Assembly (NCBI GenBank): GCA_027487835.1
Contig: JAIYCU010000008.1
Location: forward strand, 1 to 55,937
DNA: 55,937 nt
Direction: 5' to 3'
From: Bacteroidota bacterium
Lineage (GTDB): Bacteria; Bacteroidota; Bacteroidia; UKL13-3
The notes under the pieces are model-generated. The model saw only the letters and a list, made by a program, of their open reading frames with translations. It was not told the origin of the DNA and ran no database searches. Of this stretch, positions 8,563-17,625 are shown piece after piece. Numbering within the stretch: the stretch's first letter is position 1; every line of letters begins with the position of its first letter. Made by a program: the position numbers and the translations under genes.

Positions 8563-11500
8563 ATGAAATCAATAAAAAGGGCATTATTATTATGCTCACT
8601 TATTTTGATTGGTTCAACCCTAAACGCGCAACCATTTAACCCTCAACTCTTGTATCCAAAAGAAGGGAAACGTATAGAAAGTATCACCAACTATCAATAT
8701 TTGGCTCAAACCTACGACAACCTTGGAAACTATTATGTATGCTATTCATTTAAAGGCACTTTTATTTTAAAAGGGCAAAGCTTTGAAGGCATTCCCAATA
8801 AAAATACGACTAACTACCTATTGATTAAGTTTAATATAAATGGAGACATAGTATGGACCAAGCAATTTCTCACACAAATTTATAGCCTGACAGCGAATAA
8901 TGGAGAGCTCTATCTTGCTGGCTTTCCCGACACAAACTTTACCATTGCCCCCTCTTTTAAAGACAGCATTACTTTTGCAAAAGTAAATTCATTTGTAGCC
9001 CAATTGGATAGCCTTGGAAATATGAAATGGCTAGTAAACGGGGGTGGAAGTAATAACTCTTATTTTAATCAACTTACCTGCAATGGTCAAAATGTATTTA
9101 TAAGTTTCGATTTGAATGATTCATTGTTAATTGAGACACCCTTTCAAAATCAACTATTGGTTACACAAAACCAAAGAAAGACAGGCATTATAAAGTTAGA
9201 TAAACTGGGCAATTTTGTTTGGAGTAGAATCAATCAAACTGGCACAAATCCTATAATCACAGAGATGATTGCCACTTCTAACAATGTGTTTTTTGCAGGT
9301 TATTATACTGGAACATTTTCAATGCAAACCACCAATGGCCCCACCCCAAACGTTCAAGAGTATCCAAATTCATTTTCCTTATTTATAGGCTGTTATGATA
9401 TGAATGGAATGGTTATTTGGTTAAATAGACTTAGGCCAAGTAGTAGCAACTTACCTAAACTTGCAGCAGATATTTTCACCAATGAACTTTATGTCTCAGG
9501 TAATATGGGAAATCAGCTTTCTGTAAATAATACGATTATCTTTCCATCTGCTTGGTCAAACGACATTTATCTGCTTAAGTTCTCGTCTTTAGGAAATCTA
9601 TCTTGGGGAAAGAACATAACGAGTAGCAATAGTAAAACAATAAACCATATTTCTGTTGGGGCCTCGGGTATATACCTTGCAGGTAGTTTTATCTTTCCAA
9701 ATACCAATTCTCCCATCAATTTTGGAGACCCAAGCCATCCAGAGAATTATATTTCAAGAGTAAACCCAAGCAGCACCTCTGATGGTTTTATAGCAAGTTA
9801 TAAACCAAATGGGAATTTAAATTATACACGACAGGTGATTGGCGTTGGAAATGAACAATGCAACCTTATCAATGAAAAAGATTCACAAAACATCAATTGT
9901 TTAACACAATGTCAAAGCAGGGTAAACACATTTTTTAACCATCCATTTTATCCCAATTTTACTGGCAGAGGAGCTGATAATGATCTATATCTTTGGAAAT
10001 TAAACAAAGATGGAATCATTCAAAAAGTAGAGAGTTGTCAAACCTTAAAAGATGGTGCTAGTGAGGTTTTATGCAGTAAAACAGATAGTATAGGAAACCT
10101 ATATGTAGCTGGATATTTTAATGCAAACATATTGATTGGTGATAACCGGATAGTTGGAGATTTAGGTGAAGATGGATTTATTATGAAATATAATAAACAA
10201 GGTAAACTGGTCTGGTACAAAGTTATTGGAGGCAATGGTAACGATAGAATCAACGATATTGCCATACAAGGCAATAAGATATACCTCATTGGCAATTTTT
10301 CGCAAACCATTGTCATACCTAGTGAACCTGGCCAAGGGCAAAATCTTACCTTAAGCGCTACAGGGAATTTGGATGTTTTTTGTACCAGTTTAGATACTTC
10401 TGGACGACCGCTTTGGGCAATAAAATTATCGGGAAGCGGAAATGACAAAGGCATCAGCATTAGCCACCACCAAGACAAGCTATATCTTGGCGGTTCATTT
10501 GAAAACACTCTATTTTTAGGAACAACTAATTTAAGTTTAGTTTCTGCAGGCGGGATTGATGGATTTATTGCTTGCCTCCAATTAACTGGTGAAATCGTTT
10601 GGGGAAGGCGAATGGGCGGAAGTAATGATGATGAGGTGTTATCTATCCATGCAAACCATCAAGGTATTTACAGCACTGGATATTTTTCGGGCCTAGCAAA
10701 TTTTTCAACCCCAAGCACACCTTTTCAAAACATAATAGTATCTGAAGGTAGTACCGATGGATTTGTTTCTGCTTTTTCTTTGGCAGGTAACTTACAATGG
10801 CAAAAAAGGTTTGGAGGCAATTTACAAGACGTAGGCAATAGCATAACAGCATCTGGGCAGCGATTATATATTTCTGGATACTTTACAAACTACGCAGGAT
10901 TTAATGCGGTGGGTGATACCACATCTCATTATATTACAGCGGCCTATGCCTCACAAGATGGATTGGTAGCAGCCTATACATTAGGAGGTGAAAACCTATG
11001 GCAACGTAGAATGGGTGGGCGTTTGCCAGATATGACTAAGGAAATTACTTACCACCAGCATCGACTTTACATGTGTGGTTACTACTATAACAACTTCTCT
11101 TACGGCCGCTTCGCGGCCGACACCACCCCTATTTTTACTGCCGAAAAACACCCTCATCCTTTTACAAATCATGAGGATGCATTTGTAAGCATCTTAGACA
11201 CCCTAGGAAATATTGTTTGGTCAACCCGAGCAGGCGGCTATTTTAAAGACAGGGCCAATACCCTCACTTGCTTTAAGAATCAAGTAAGTATTGGTGGTTA
11301 TTATAGTGACTCTGCCAATTTTAATCAGCCCAGCAACTATGCCACAAACAAAGTTTTAGGAGGCTTAAGCACTACAACAAAGGCATTCATAACAAACTAC
11401 CTTCCTTTGATAGAAAGTAGTGCAACCGACTCCGTATATTGTTCAGAAAGCTTGGTAAAATACGAGGTGCAACAACAAGTGCAAATTTCAGATTCAACCT

Positions 11501-12621
11501 TCTACACCATTGAATTAGGAAATGACAGTAGCTATTTTAATACGCCTATCCAACTCTCTTCTTGGTATGCCATGGTCCCAGAAACCATACAATTCTACCT
11601 TCCAGCTTCCCTATCTGAAAATCTACGGTATAAAATTAGAGCAGTATGCCATACAACCATACCAGGTATATCCGAGTCGCCCAATTGGTTTAGCATCATC
11701 CGCGCTAAATCGCCCATAACAGCAGATACACAAAGCTTTTGTTATATAGGTAAAGTATTAAATCTTAAAGCAACTGGCAACCAATTAAAATGGCATGATT
11801 CGGACAGCAGCAATCAAGTGCTAACTGCAGAACAAGCACTCGAAAATCATAAATACTATTACGTTTCGCAAGTAGATAGAACCTGCACTTCACTTATTCG
11901 AAGCAAAGTTTTGGTTCAATTAAAAACCGCAGAAAAACCAAGTGGAGACAGTTTGCAATACTTCTGTTACCTAGCAAAAATTAAGGATTTAGCGGTGTTT
12001 GGTTCAAACCTAAACTGGTACCAAGAAAGCACAAATGGAAGCCTACTAAATACCAACCAAGACATGGTTCACTTAAAACCTTATTATATTTCTCAAACCA
12101 TAGAAGATTGCGAAAGCAAGGAAAGGTTGAAGGTACAAGGCAGCATCACCCAAATAGATACACGCATTACCAAAACTGATTCAAGTTTGTTGGCCCTAAA
12201 CAATTACACTGCTTACCAATGGCTAAATTGCGATAGCTCCTTTGCTCCTATTTCACAAGCAACAAATTCACTTTTTACACCTCGCATTTCTGGTAATTAT
12301 GCAGTAAAAATTATTCAAAACCAATGCATAGATACCTCAGGATGCTTCAAAATAACATTGCCTTCGGTTGGTTCAAAAGAAATACATAATTCTTATTTTC
12401 GGTTTGAACCAAACCCAGTCTCAAATCAATTAACCATTCATTTATCAGAGCGCTTGTTGCAACAACAAGTTATCCTTTATAATTCAATAAGTAAAGTTAG
12501 AAAAATGCTGACGCTAGAAACAAATCCAATGCAGGTAGATGTATCCGAACTAGCACCCGGACTTTACTTTATTGCCATCCCAAACACAGGCCTAGCACCT
12601 ATGAAGTTTATTAAAGAATAG
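8563..12621 (+). CDS. Large secreted beta-propeller-like protein with type IX secretion sorting domain
   Basis: A 1352-residue protein with a Sec signal peptide (about 1-22, ending STLNAQ). Residues 25-920 hold about a dozen repeats of the form (V/L)-W-x-(K/R)-x-x-G-G-x-x-x-D followed by L-Y-(L/I)-x-G-x-(F/Y)-x-x, for example VWGRRMGGSNDDEVLSI then IYSTGYFSG. These resemble SBBP-type propeller blades. Next come about 350 residues of Ig/fibronectin-like beta sequence with cysteines. The last 75 residues (YFRFEPNPVSNQL through ELAPGLYFIAI to MKFIKE) form a type A T9SS C-terminal domain, so it should cross the outer membrane and become surface-attached. No catalytic motif is visible; adhesion is the likeliest role. 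It contains two exact GGTTYRAACC sites and a GC-rich hairpin. Confidence 0.85.
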   Translation: MKSIKRALLLCSLILIGSTLNAQPFNPQLLYPKEGKRIESITNYQYLAQTYDNLGNYYVCYSFKGTFILKGQSFEGIPNKNTTNYLLIKFNINGDIVWTKQFLTQIYSLTANNGELYLAGFPDTNFTIAPSFKDSITFAKVNSFVAQLDSLGNMKWLVNGGGSNNSYFNQLTCNGQNVFISFDLNDSLLIETPFQNQLLVTQNQRKTGIIKLDKLGNFVWSRINQTGTNPIITEMIATSNNVFFAGYYTGTFSMQTTNGPTPNVQEYPNSFSLFIGCYDMNGMVIWLNRLRPSSSNLPKLAADIFTNELYVSGNMGNQLSVNNTIIFPSAWSNDIYLLKFSSLGNLSWGKNITSSNSKTINHISVGASGIYLAGSFIFPNTNSPINFGDPSHPENYISRVNPSSTSDGFIASYKPNGNLNYTRQVIGVGNEQCNLINEKDSQNINCLTQCQSRVNTFFNHPFYPNFTGRGADNDLYLWKLNKDGIIQKVESCQTLKDGASEVLCSKTDSIGNLYVAGYFNANILIGDNRIVGDLGEDGFIMKYNKQGKLVWYKVIGGNGNDRINDIAIQGNKIYLIGNFSQTIVIPSEPGQGQNLTLSATGNLDVFCTSLDTSGRPLWAIKLSGSGNDKGISISHHQDKLYLGGSFENTLFLGTTNLSLVSAGGIDGFIACLQLTGEIVWGRRMGGSNDDEVLSIHANHQGIYSTGYFSGLANFSTPSTPFQNIIVSEGSTDGFVSAFSLAGNLQWQKRFGGNLQDVGNSITASGQRLYISGYFTNYAGFNAVGDTTSHYITAAYASQDGLVAAYTLGGENLWQRRMGGRLPDMTKEITYHQHRLYMCGYYYNNFSYGRFAADTTPIFTAEKHPHPFTNHEDAFVSILDTLGNIVWSTRAGGYFKDRANTLTCFKNQVSIGGYYSDSANFNQPSNYATNKVLGGLSTTTKAFITNYLPLIESSATDSVYCSESLVKYEVQQQVQISDSTFYTIELGNDSSYFNTPIQLSSWYAMVPETIQFYLPASLSENLRYKIRAVCHTTIPGISESPNWFSIIRAKSPITADTQSFCYIGKVLNLKATGNQLKWHDSDSSNQVLTAEQALENHKYYYVSQVDRTCTSLIRSKVLVQLKTAEKPSGDSLQYFCYLAKIKDLAVFGSNLNWYQESTNGSLLNTNQDMVHLKPYYISQTIEDCESKERLKVQGSITQIDTRITKTDSSLLALNNYTAYQWLNCDSSFAPISQATNSLFTPRISGNYAVKIIQNQCIDTSGCFKITLPSVGSKEIHNSYFRFEPNPVSNQLTIHLSERLLQQQVILYNSISKVRKMLTLETNPMQVDVSELAPGLYFIAIPNTGLAPMKFIKE
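11103..11119. other. GC-only perfect hairpin inside a low-GC gene
   Basis: CGGCCGC (11103-11109), loop TTC, GCGGCCG (11113-11119): a perfect 7-bp GC-only stem in a coding region that is otherwise AT-rich. It encodes Gly-Arg-Phe-Ala-Ala. In RNA it would be a very stable structure in the middle of the message. Confidence 0.6.
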
Positions 12622-12806
12622 AGCTATTGAATTCTCTCCTATTGAAACTCCTTTATCCTGCTTTGATTTATACTAGTGAGCGTCTCTAAAACTTAATTTT
12701 CCCATGGCATTTCCTTTTATCAACTATTTTTTAAATGTTTGCGACTCACCTATATTGCTTATTAATAATCGAGTTTGATATACCTACCATAGAAATCAAT
12801 TAATGC

Positions 12807-14852
12807 ATGAAAAAAATATTACTTCTTATGGCTTTAGTGCCTCATTTACTTATGGCGCAACAAAACCTTAGCATAGAAACCCTTTGGAAATTTGGTCGCG
12901 TGAGCGAGCCTTGTGTTTCTCCCGATGGTAAACTTGCCATTTTTGGAATTCGCACCTATGATGTGAAAGCCAACAAAGGCACTAATATTATTTATAGTAA
13001 ACCTATTAATGGTGGAGAGGCTAAAGCACTCACAGAGCCGACCCAAAATGCCTTCTCTGCGCGTTTTACGCCGGATGGTAAAAAGATTAGTTACCTCAGT
13101 GTGGTAGAGGGCGAAGTACAGCTATTTGAAATGAACCTTGATGGCCAAGGCAAAACTCAAGTGAGCAAAATAAAAGGTGGCATCAATGGTTACAAATATT
13201 CACCTAGCATGAATCATATTGCGTATGTGGCAGATGTTAAACTCGACTTTAACGTAAAAGAAATTTACCCCGACCTAGACAAATGCAATGGAAGAATCAT
13301 TGATGATCTTTATTACCGCCATTGGGATGCTTGGCACGATTATGCATATTCTCACTTGTTTATTATTACATATAAAAATAGTGAATTAATAGGCGATAGA
13401 AAAGACATCATGCAAGGTGAAAGATTTGATTGCCCAGTACCACCACATGGCGATGATGATGCCTATAATTGGAGTCCAGATGGGAATTTATTAGCCTACG
13501 ACTGCAAAAAACTTCATGGCACGGCCGATGCCCTTTCTACTAATTCAGATATATATGTTTATAACTTAAATCTTGGTTCAACCCAAAACATTTCTGAAGC
13601 AAATAAAGGATATGACAAGAGTCCACAGTTCTCGCCTGATGGAAGTAAAATTGCTTGGCTAAGCATGCCTACACCAGGGTATGAAAGTGATAGAAACACC
13701 TTGGTAATGGTAGATTTAAAAGCCAATGCCGGCATTCAAAAATTGAGTGGCAAATTTGATTTTAGTTTGGAGCATTTTGCTTGGGCCGATAATCAAAAGC
13801 TAGTGTTTACCGCAATTATTGCTGGAACTAAACAAATATGCATGTTCAACCCATTACTTAAAAGTATGAGTCGTGTACAAATACTAAGCAGTGGCAATGT
13901 AGATTATGGCAGTTTTTGCTATTTTAATCAAGGTAAAAAGTCAATGGTTTTAGCTGCAAAAATGAGTATTAGCATGCCAAGTGAATTGTTTCTGTTTGAA
14001 CCAAGCGCCCATGCTGCCGAAATTCAATTTAGCTTTGCCAACAAAGACCTGCTAGCCCAAACCCAAATGGGTAAGGTTGAAAAGCGTATGGTTAAAACTA
14101 CCGATAACAAAGACATGTTGGTATGGGTAATTTATCCGCCAAACTTTGATGCAACAAAAAAGTATCCTACCCTATTATATTGTCAAGGTGGACCACAAAG
14201 CGCAGTGAGTCAGTTTTTTTCTTACAGGTGGAATTTCCAATTAATGGCAGCTCAAGGTTATATAGTAGTTGCACCTAATAGAAGAGGATTGCCGGGCTTT
14301 GGATCTGAGTGGAACGATGCCATTCAAGGCGATTATGGTGGTCAATGCATGCAAGATTATTTAAGTGCAATAGATGATGTTTCCAAAGAAAGCTATGTAG
14401 ATAAAAGTAAACTGGCAGCCGTTGGGGCAAGCTTTGGCGGGTATAGTGTGTATTGGCTAGCAGGCAACCACAACAAGCGTTTTAAATCATTTATTGCCCA
14501 TTGCGGTATGTTTAATATGGAAAGTTGGTATGGCAGCACAGAAGAAATGTTTTTTGCCAATAGTGATAATAAAGGTCCGTATTGGGACCAGAAAAGCAGT
14601 CCGAATAACTTTGATGCCTCACCCCATAAATTTGTTAAAAATTGGGACACTCCTATTTTGGTTATCCATAACGAGAAAGACTATAGAGTGCCAATCACAC
14701 AAGGAATGGAGGCCTTTACGGCAGCCCAAGTAAAAGGTGTAAAAAGCAGGTTTTTATATTTCCCTGATGAAAACCATTGGGTGGTTAAACCACAAAATAG
14801 TGTTTTATGGCAGCGGGTATTCTTCGACTGGTTGGATCAAACCTTAAAGTAA
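12807..14852 (+). CDS. S9 family serine peptidase (prolyl oligopeptidase / dipeptidyl peptidase type)
   Basis: A 681-residue secreted peptidase with signal peptide MKKILLLMALVPHLLMAQ. The N-terminal half (about 20-400) is a WD/TolB-like propeller with repeats such as FSPDGSKIAWLS and WSPDGNLLAYD. The C-terminal part is an alpha/beta-hydrolase: oxyanion and strand region YPTLLYCQGGPQ, nucleophile Ser542 in GASFGGY, Asp625 in HNEKDYRVP and His657 in DENHW. The complete triad suggests an active enzyme that trims oligopeptides in the periplasm or outside the cell. The preceding 185 bp contain no other gene. It seems to be monocistronic. Confidence 0.92.
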   Translation: MKKILLLMALVPHLLMAQQNLSIETLWKFGRVSEPCVSPDGKLAIFGIRTYDVKANKGTNIIYSKPINGGEAKALTEPTQNAFSARFTPDGKKISYLSVVEGEVQLFEMNLDGQGKTQVSKIKGGINGYKYSPSMNHIAYVADVKLDFNVKEIYPDLDKCNGRIIDDLYYRHWDAWHDYAYSHLFIITYKNSELIGDRKDIMQGERFDCPVPPHGDDDAYNWSPDGNLLAYDCKKLHGTADALSTNSDIYVYNLNLGSTQNISEANKGYDKSPQFSPDGSKIAWLSMPTPGYESDRNTLVMVDLKANAGIQKLSGKFDFSLEHFAWADNQKLVFTAIIAGTKQICMFNPLLKSMSRVQILSSGNVDYGSFCYFNQGKKSMVLAAKMSISMPSELFLFEPSAHAAEIQFSFANKDLLAQTQMGKVEKRMVKTTDNKDMLVWVIYPPNFDATKKYPTLLYCQGGPQSAVSQFFSYRWNFQLMAAQGYIVVAPNRRGLPGFGSEWNDAIQGDYGGQCMQDYLSAIDDVSKESYVDKSKLAAVGASFGGYSVYWLAGNHNKRFKSFIAHCGMFNMESWYGSTEEMFFANSDNKGPYWDQKSSPNNFDASPHKFVKNWDTPILVIHNEKDYRVPITQGMEAFTAAQVKGVKSRFLYFPDENHWVVKPQNSVLWQRVFFDWLDQTLK

Positions 14853-14871
14853 AGGCATTGCTGTAAATTAA

Positions 14872-14903
14872 TTTGCGCAACCAAACAATTGCACATATAT
14901 TTG
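14872..14903 (+). promoter_or_regulatory. Bacteroidota-type promoter for the ArsR operon
   Basis: TTTG (14872-14875) is followed after 20 nt by TATATTTG (14896-14903), a full match to the -33 TTTG / -7 TAnnTTTG consensus of Bacteroidota housekeeping promoters. The regulator ATG begins at 14930. Confidence 0.65.
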
Positions 14904-14920
14904 CAATCATTTAATTGCAA
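14901..14920. promoter_or_regulatory. Probable ArsR operator: perfect inverted repeat over the promoter
   Basis: TTGCAAT (14901-14907) and ATTGCAA (14914-14920) are perfect reverse complements with a 6-bp spacer. The left arm overlaps the -7 element. A further half-site, ATTGCA, lies at 14888-14893 between the promoter elements. A dimer bound here would block transcription, as expected for an autorepressing ArsR protein encoded 10 nt downstream. Confidence 0.6.
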
Positions 14921-14929
14921 ATTAACATA

Positions 14930-15247
14930 ATGGAAAGTCGAAGAGATATTTTTCAAGCATTGGCCGATCCTACCAGGCGTGCTATAATATTGCTATTGGC
15001 TGCAAGCACCCTAACGCCAAACGCCATTGCTGCAAACTTTGATTGCAGCAGGCAGGCTATATCTAAACACCTTCAAATCTTACAAGCGTGTGAGTTGGTT
15101 CAACCCGAAACCAAAGGAAGAGAAATTAGCTATCAATTAAATGTAGACAAAATGAAAGAACTAGAAGCCTGGTTATTGCAATTTAAGGCCATTTTTCAAA
15201 AGAGGTTTTCACAACTCGACACGTTATTAACTACCTTAAAAAAATAA
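14930..15247 (+). CDS. ArsR/SmtB family winged-helix transcriptional regulator
   Basis: The protein begins MESRRDIFQALADPTRRAI and carries the ArsR winged helix-turn-helix: ALADPTRRAIILLL, then TPNAIAANFDCSRQAISKHLQIL as recognition helix region, then ELVQPETKGREISYQLN as the wing. It is about 105 residues and has no cysteine metal-site motif. The ATG at 14930 is preferred over an in-frame TTG at 14915, because the TTG lies inside the operator repeat and adds no family sequence. It heads an operon with two START-fold (SRPBCC) genes, a pairing common for this ArsR subgroup, and probably represses it. Confidence 0.88.
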   Translation: MESRRDIFQALADPTRRAIILLLAASTLTPNAIAANFDCSRQAISKHLQILQACELVQPETKGREISYQLNVDKMKELEAWLLQFKAIFQKRFSQLDTLLTTLKK

Positions 15248-15250
15248 CCT

Positions 15251-16213
15251 ATGAAACACGCACTCCTATTTAACTTTGAGCTTGACAAGCAAAACAATCA
15301 AATTAAAATACAAAGAAGTTTTGAGGCACCCAAAGACTTAGTTTGGGCAGCATGGACCGAAGCAGACTTGCTAAACCAATGGTGGGCACCAAAACCTTAT
15401 ATAGCCAAAACAATATCTTTAAACTTTAGCGAGGGCGGTAGATGGTTATATTATATGAAAGGCCCAAAAGGTGATACTCACTATTGTTTATTTGATTATG
15501 AGAAAATAAGTCACGAAAACTACTTTACAGGATTAGACTCTTTTTGTAATGAACGAGGGGAACTTAACGAAACAAAGCCAAGGGTTCATTGGCAAAACAC
15601 CTTTAGCAAAAAGGGAGAAGAGACGCTTGTAGAAATAGTGTTAAGTTTTAAAAAGTTAGCCGACCTAGAAGCCATTATAGAAATGGGCTTTAAAGAAGGT
15701 TTTACGGCAGGTTTAGAAAACTTAGATGCATACATCTCTATGCAATTTTACTTAAGGAAACAAAAGAAGCCTAACAATCAAGCAAGGGTTTCTACCTATG
15801 TTAACTTTGATGGAAAAACGGAAGAAGCCTTTTTGTTTTACAGGTCAATTTTTAACAATGAGTTTATCAATGGCATTCAAAAATTTGAGGATTTACCTGC
15901 AGGTATGCAGGAGACTCCATTACCAGAAAATCTTCAAAAAATGGTACTGCATGTAGAACTTCCATTGTTGGGTGGGCATATATTAATGGGCACAGATGCG
16001 CCCAAAGAAATGGGATTTAACTTAAGTTCTGGCAACAATATGCACATCAATCTTGAACCTGATTCGAGAGACGAAGCTGATAGGCTTTTTAATGCCTTAG
16101 CAGCAGATGGTATCATTGATATGCCTATGCAAGACATGTTTTTTGGAGCCTATTATGGTGCATTAAAGGATAAATATGGCATTAATTGGATGATTAATTT
16201 TCAAAATAAATAA
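15251..16213 (+). CDS. Fusion of SRPBCC (AHSA1-type) domain and PhnB/VOC-like domain
   Basis: A 320-residue two-domain protein. Residues 15-165 are an AHSA1/SRPBCC hydrophobic-cavity fold (SFEAPKDLVWAAWTEADLLNQWWAPK, here split as SFEAPKDLVWAAWTEADL then LNQWWAPK; later FSEGGRWLYYMKGP and GFTAGLENLDAYI). Residues 175-320 are a PhnB-like glyoxalase/VOC unit (YVNFDGKTEEAFLFYRSIF, GHILMGTDAP, FGAYYGALKDKYGINWMIN). Both occur as separate proteins elsewhere. The ArsR stop is 3 nt upstream. Both folds bind small hydrophobic ligands, so a role in sensing or detoxifying a small molecule is plausible but unproven. The frame is continuous across the junction, so this is a genuine fusion and not an assembly break. 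Confidence 0.8.
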   Translation: MKHALLFNFELDKQNNQIKIQRSFEAPKDLVWAAWTEADLLNQWWAPKPYIAKTISLNFSEGGRWLYYMKGPKGDTHYCLFDYEKISHENYFTGLDSFCNERGELNETKPRVHWQNTFSKKGEETLVEIVLSFKKLADLEAIIEMGFKEGFTAGLENLDAYISMQFYLRKQKKPNNQARVSTYVNFDGKTEEAFLFYRSIFNNEFINGIQKFEDLPAGMQETPLPENLQKMVLHVELPLLGGHILMGTDAPKEMGFNLSSGNNMHINLEPDSRDEADRLFNALAADGIIDMPMQDMFFGAYYGALKDKYGINWMINFQNK

Positions 16214-16222
16214 CACTTAATT

Positions 16223-16639
16223 ATGAACTTCGAACAACTTAACATTGAGGCATTATTATCTGTCTCAGTAAGCAAAGCTTGGGAATGCTATACGCAACCA
16301 GAACACATTATTCATTGGAATTTTGCGGACGATTCTTGGTGCTGCCCAAGTGCAGAAAATGATTTGCAAATAGGAGGCAAATACAAAGCAAGAATGGAAG
16401 CGAAGGATGGTAGTTTTGGATTTGATTTTGAAGGAATTTATGAATCAGTAGTAATACTTAAAAACCTGAGCTATGGCTTAGAAGATGGTAGAAAAGTAAT
16501 TGTAAGTTTTGAACCAATAGAAAATCAAACCAAGGTAAAGGTACAATTTGACGCCGAAACAGAAAATTCTTTGGAATTACAAAAAGGTGGATGGCAAGCT
16601 ATTTTAAATAATTATAAGAAATACACCGAATCTTTATAA
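16223..16639 (+). CDS. SRPBCC (AHSA1-type) family protein
   Basis: A 138-residue single-domain START-like protein: VSVSKAWECYTQPEHIIHWNFA opens the fold (read as VSVSKAWECYTQPEHI then IHWNFA), followed by GGKYKARMEAKDGSFGFDFEG and a C-terminal helix GGWQAILNNYKKYTESL. It is the third gene of the ArsR operon, 9 nt after the fusion gene, and resembles a second copy of the SRPBCC half of that protein. The ligand is unknown. It converges with the M23 peptidase gene, with only 9 bp between stop codons. Confidence 0.82.
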   Translation: MNFEQLNIEALLSVSVSKAWECYTQPEHIIHWNFADDSWCCPSAENDLQIGGKYKARMEAKDGSFGFDFEGIYESVVILKNLSYGLEDGRKVIVSFEPIENQTKVKVQFDAETENSLELQKGGWQAILNNYKKYTESL

Positions 16640-16648
16640 TAAAGAATC

Positions 16649-17614
16649 TTAACGCATTCGAATATTTCTACCCGTCTTTAACTTGCTGGTGGTTTTGATG
16701 CCATTTAGTTTACTTAATTTTTTTGCACTTACGCCATAACGTTTAGCAATTTTCACAAGCGTGTCTCCCTTTTTGGCTTTTACATATTTGGGTAGCTTTT
16801 TTGCTTTTTGCGCCTTTAATTTGGCAGATTGTACTTCATAAAGGTGCTTAAAGCAACCTTTGTCTACCAAAAATGTATCTGCTAAAAGGGATCCACTAGG
16901 AAAATGAATAAGGGCCGCAGGGTCAATTTTCTCTCCTTGAAACCTAACCTCAAAATGCAAATGTGGACCAGTAGATCTGCCAGTTGAGCCTGCTAATCCA
17001 ATGATATTGCCCCCTTTCACAGGTTGCCCTGGATAACAAAGCAATTGAGAGAAATGCGCATAAAGGGTTTCTAATCCATTATTATGGCGTATCAAAACTA
17101 CGTAACCATAATCAGCACTTCGCTTTGCAATGCGAACTACCCCTTCAAAAGCGGCGTAAACTGGGTCGCCAACCTCCATGCGAATATCTGTACCAAAGTG
17201 GAATTTTTGTCGCCTTCCCCAGCGTCTAAAACCAAAATTTGAGGTTACATCTCCAATGGCAGGTGGATGAAAAGAACAATCATCATAATCCGACAAAACC
17301 AATTTAATGGTGTCTGCCATGGCTTTTAAATCTACCTTATACGGGTTAATCGTAATGGTATCCCAACCCATGTAAAAACTACGGGCAGGTGCAAAGGTGG
17401 TATCAAACCTAAAGTCGCGTGGTCTTATAAAATCCCAATAATGATCGCTAGCAGAATAAACTATGCTATCATATTCATTAGATTCTTCCTCCCCTTCTTC
17501 TTCTTCTTCAAATATTTCCTCAGGTACTTCAGAGGAATCTGGCCCAACAATTACCTGACCATTTACCTGATGAAAACCCAATAATAAAAAGAGACCTATA
17601 ATTATTTTCTTCAA
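16649..17614 (-). CDS. M23 family metallopeptidase with C-terminal LysM
   Basis: A 321-residue secreted cell-wall enzyme. A signal peptide (about 1-19) precedes a strongly acidic segment (31-47, almost all Glu). The LytM domain has zinc ligands His139 and Asp143 (HFGTDI) and the H-x-H pair 218-220 (GPHLHFEV), with His187 in YAHFSQ. A LysM peptidoglycan-binding motif fills 276-320 (YVKAKKGDTLVKIAKRYGVS). All catalytic residues are present, so it should be an active peptidoglycan endopeptidase, unlike EnvC-type degenerate forms. It sits 11 nt downstream of the FAD synthase gene on the same strand. Confidence 0.9.
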   Translation of the reverse strand: MKKIIIGLFLLLGFHQVNGQVIVGPDSSEVPEEIFEEEEEGEEESNEYDSIVYSASDHYWDFIRPRDFRFDTTFAPARSFYMGWDTITINPYKVDLKAMADTIKLVLSDYDDCSFHPPAIGDVTSNFGFRRWGRRQKFHFGTDIRMEVGDPVYAAFEGVVRIAKRSADYGYVVLIRHNNGLETLYAHFSQLLCYPGQPVKGGNIIGLAGSTGRSTGPHLHFEVRFQGEKIDPAALIHFPSGSLLADTFLVDKGCFKHLYEVQSAKLKAQKAKKLPKYVKAKKGDTLVKIAKRYGVSAKKLSKLNGIKTTSKLKTGRNIRMR

Positions 17615-17625
17615 AATTCTTTTTC

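Noticed and set aside
10038-10508. 156-residue minus-strand open frame inside the 1352-residue protein gene
   Set aside because: It is a proline- and leucine-rich shadow of the repeat-encoding strand without protein-like motifs.
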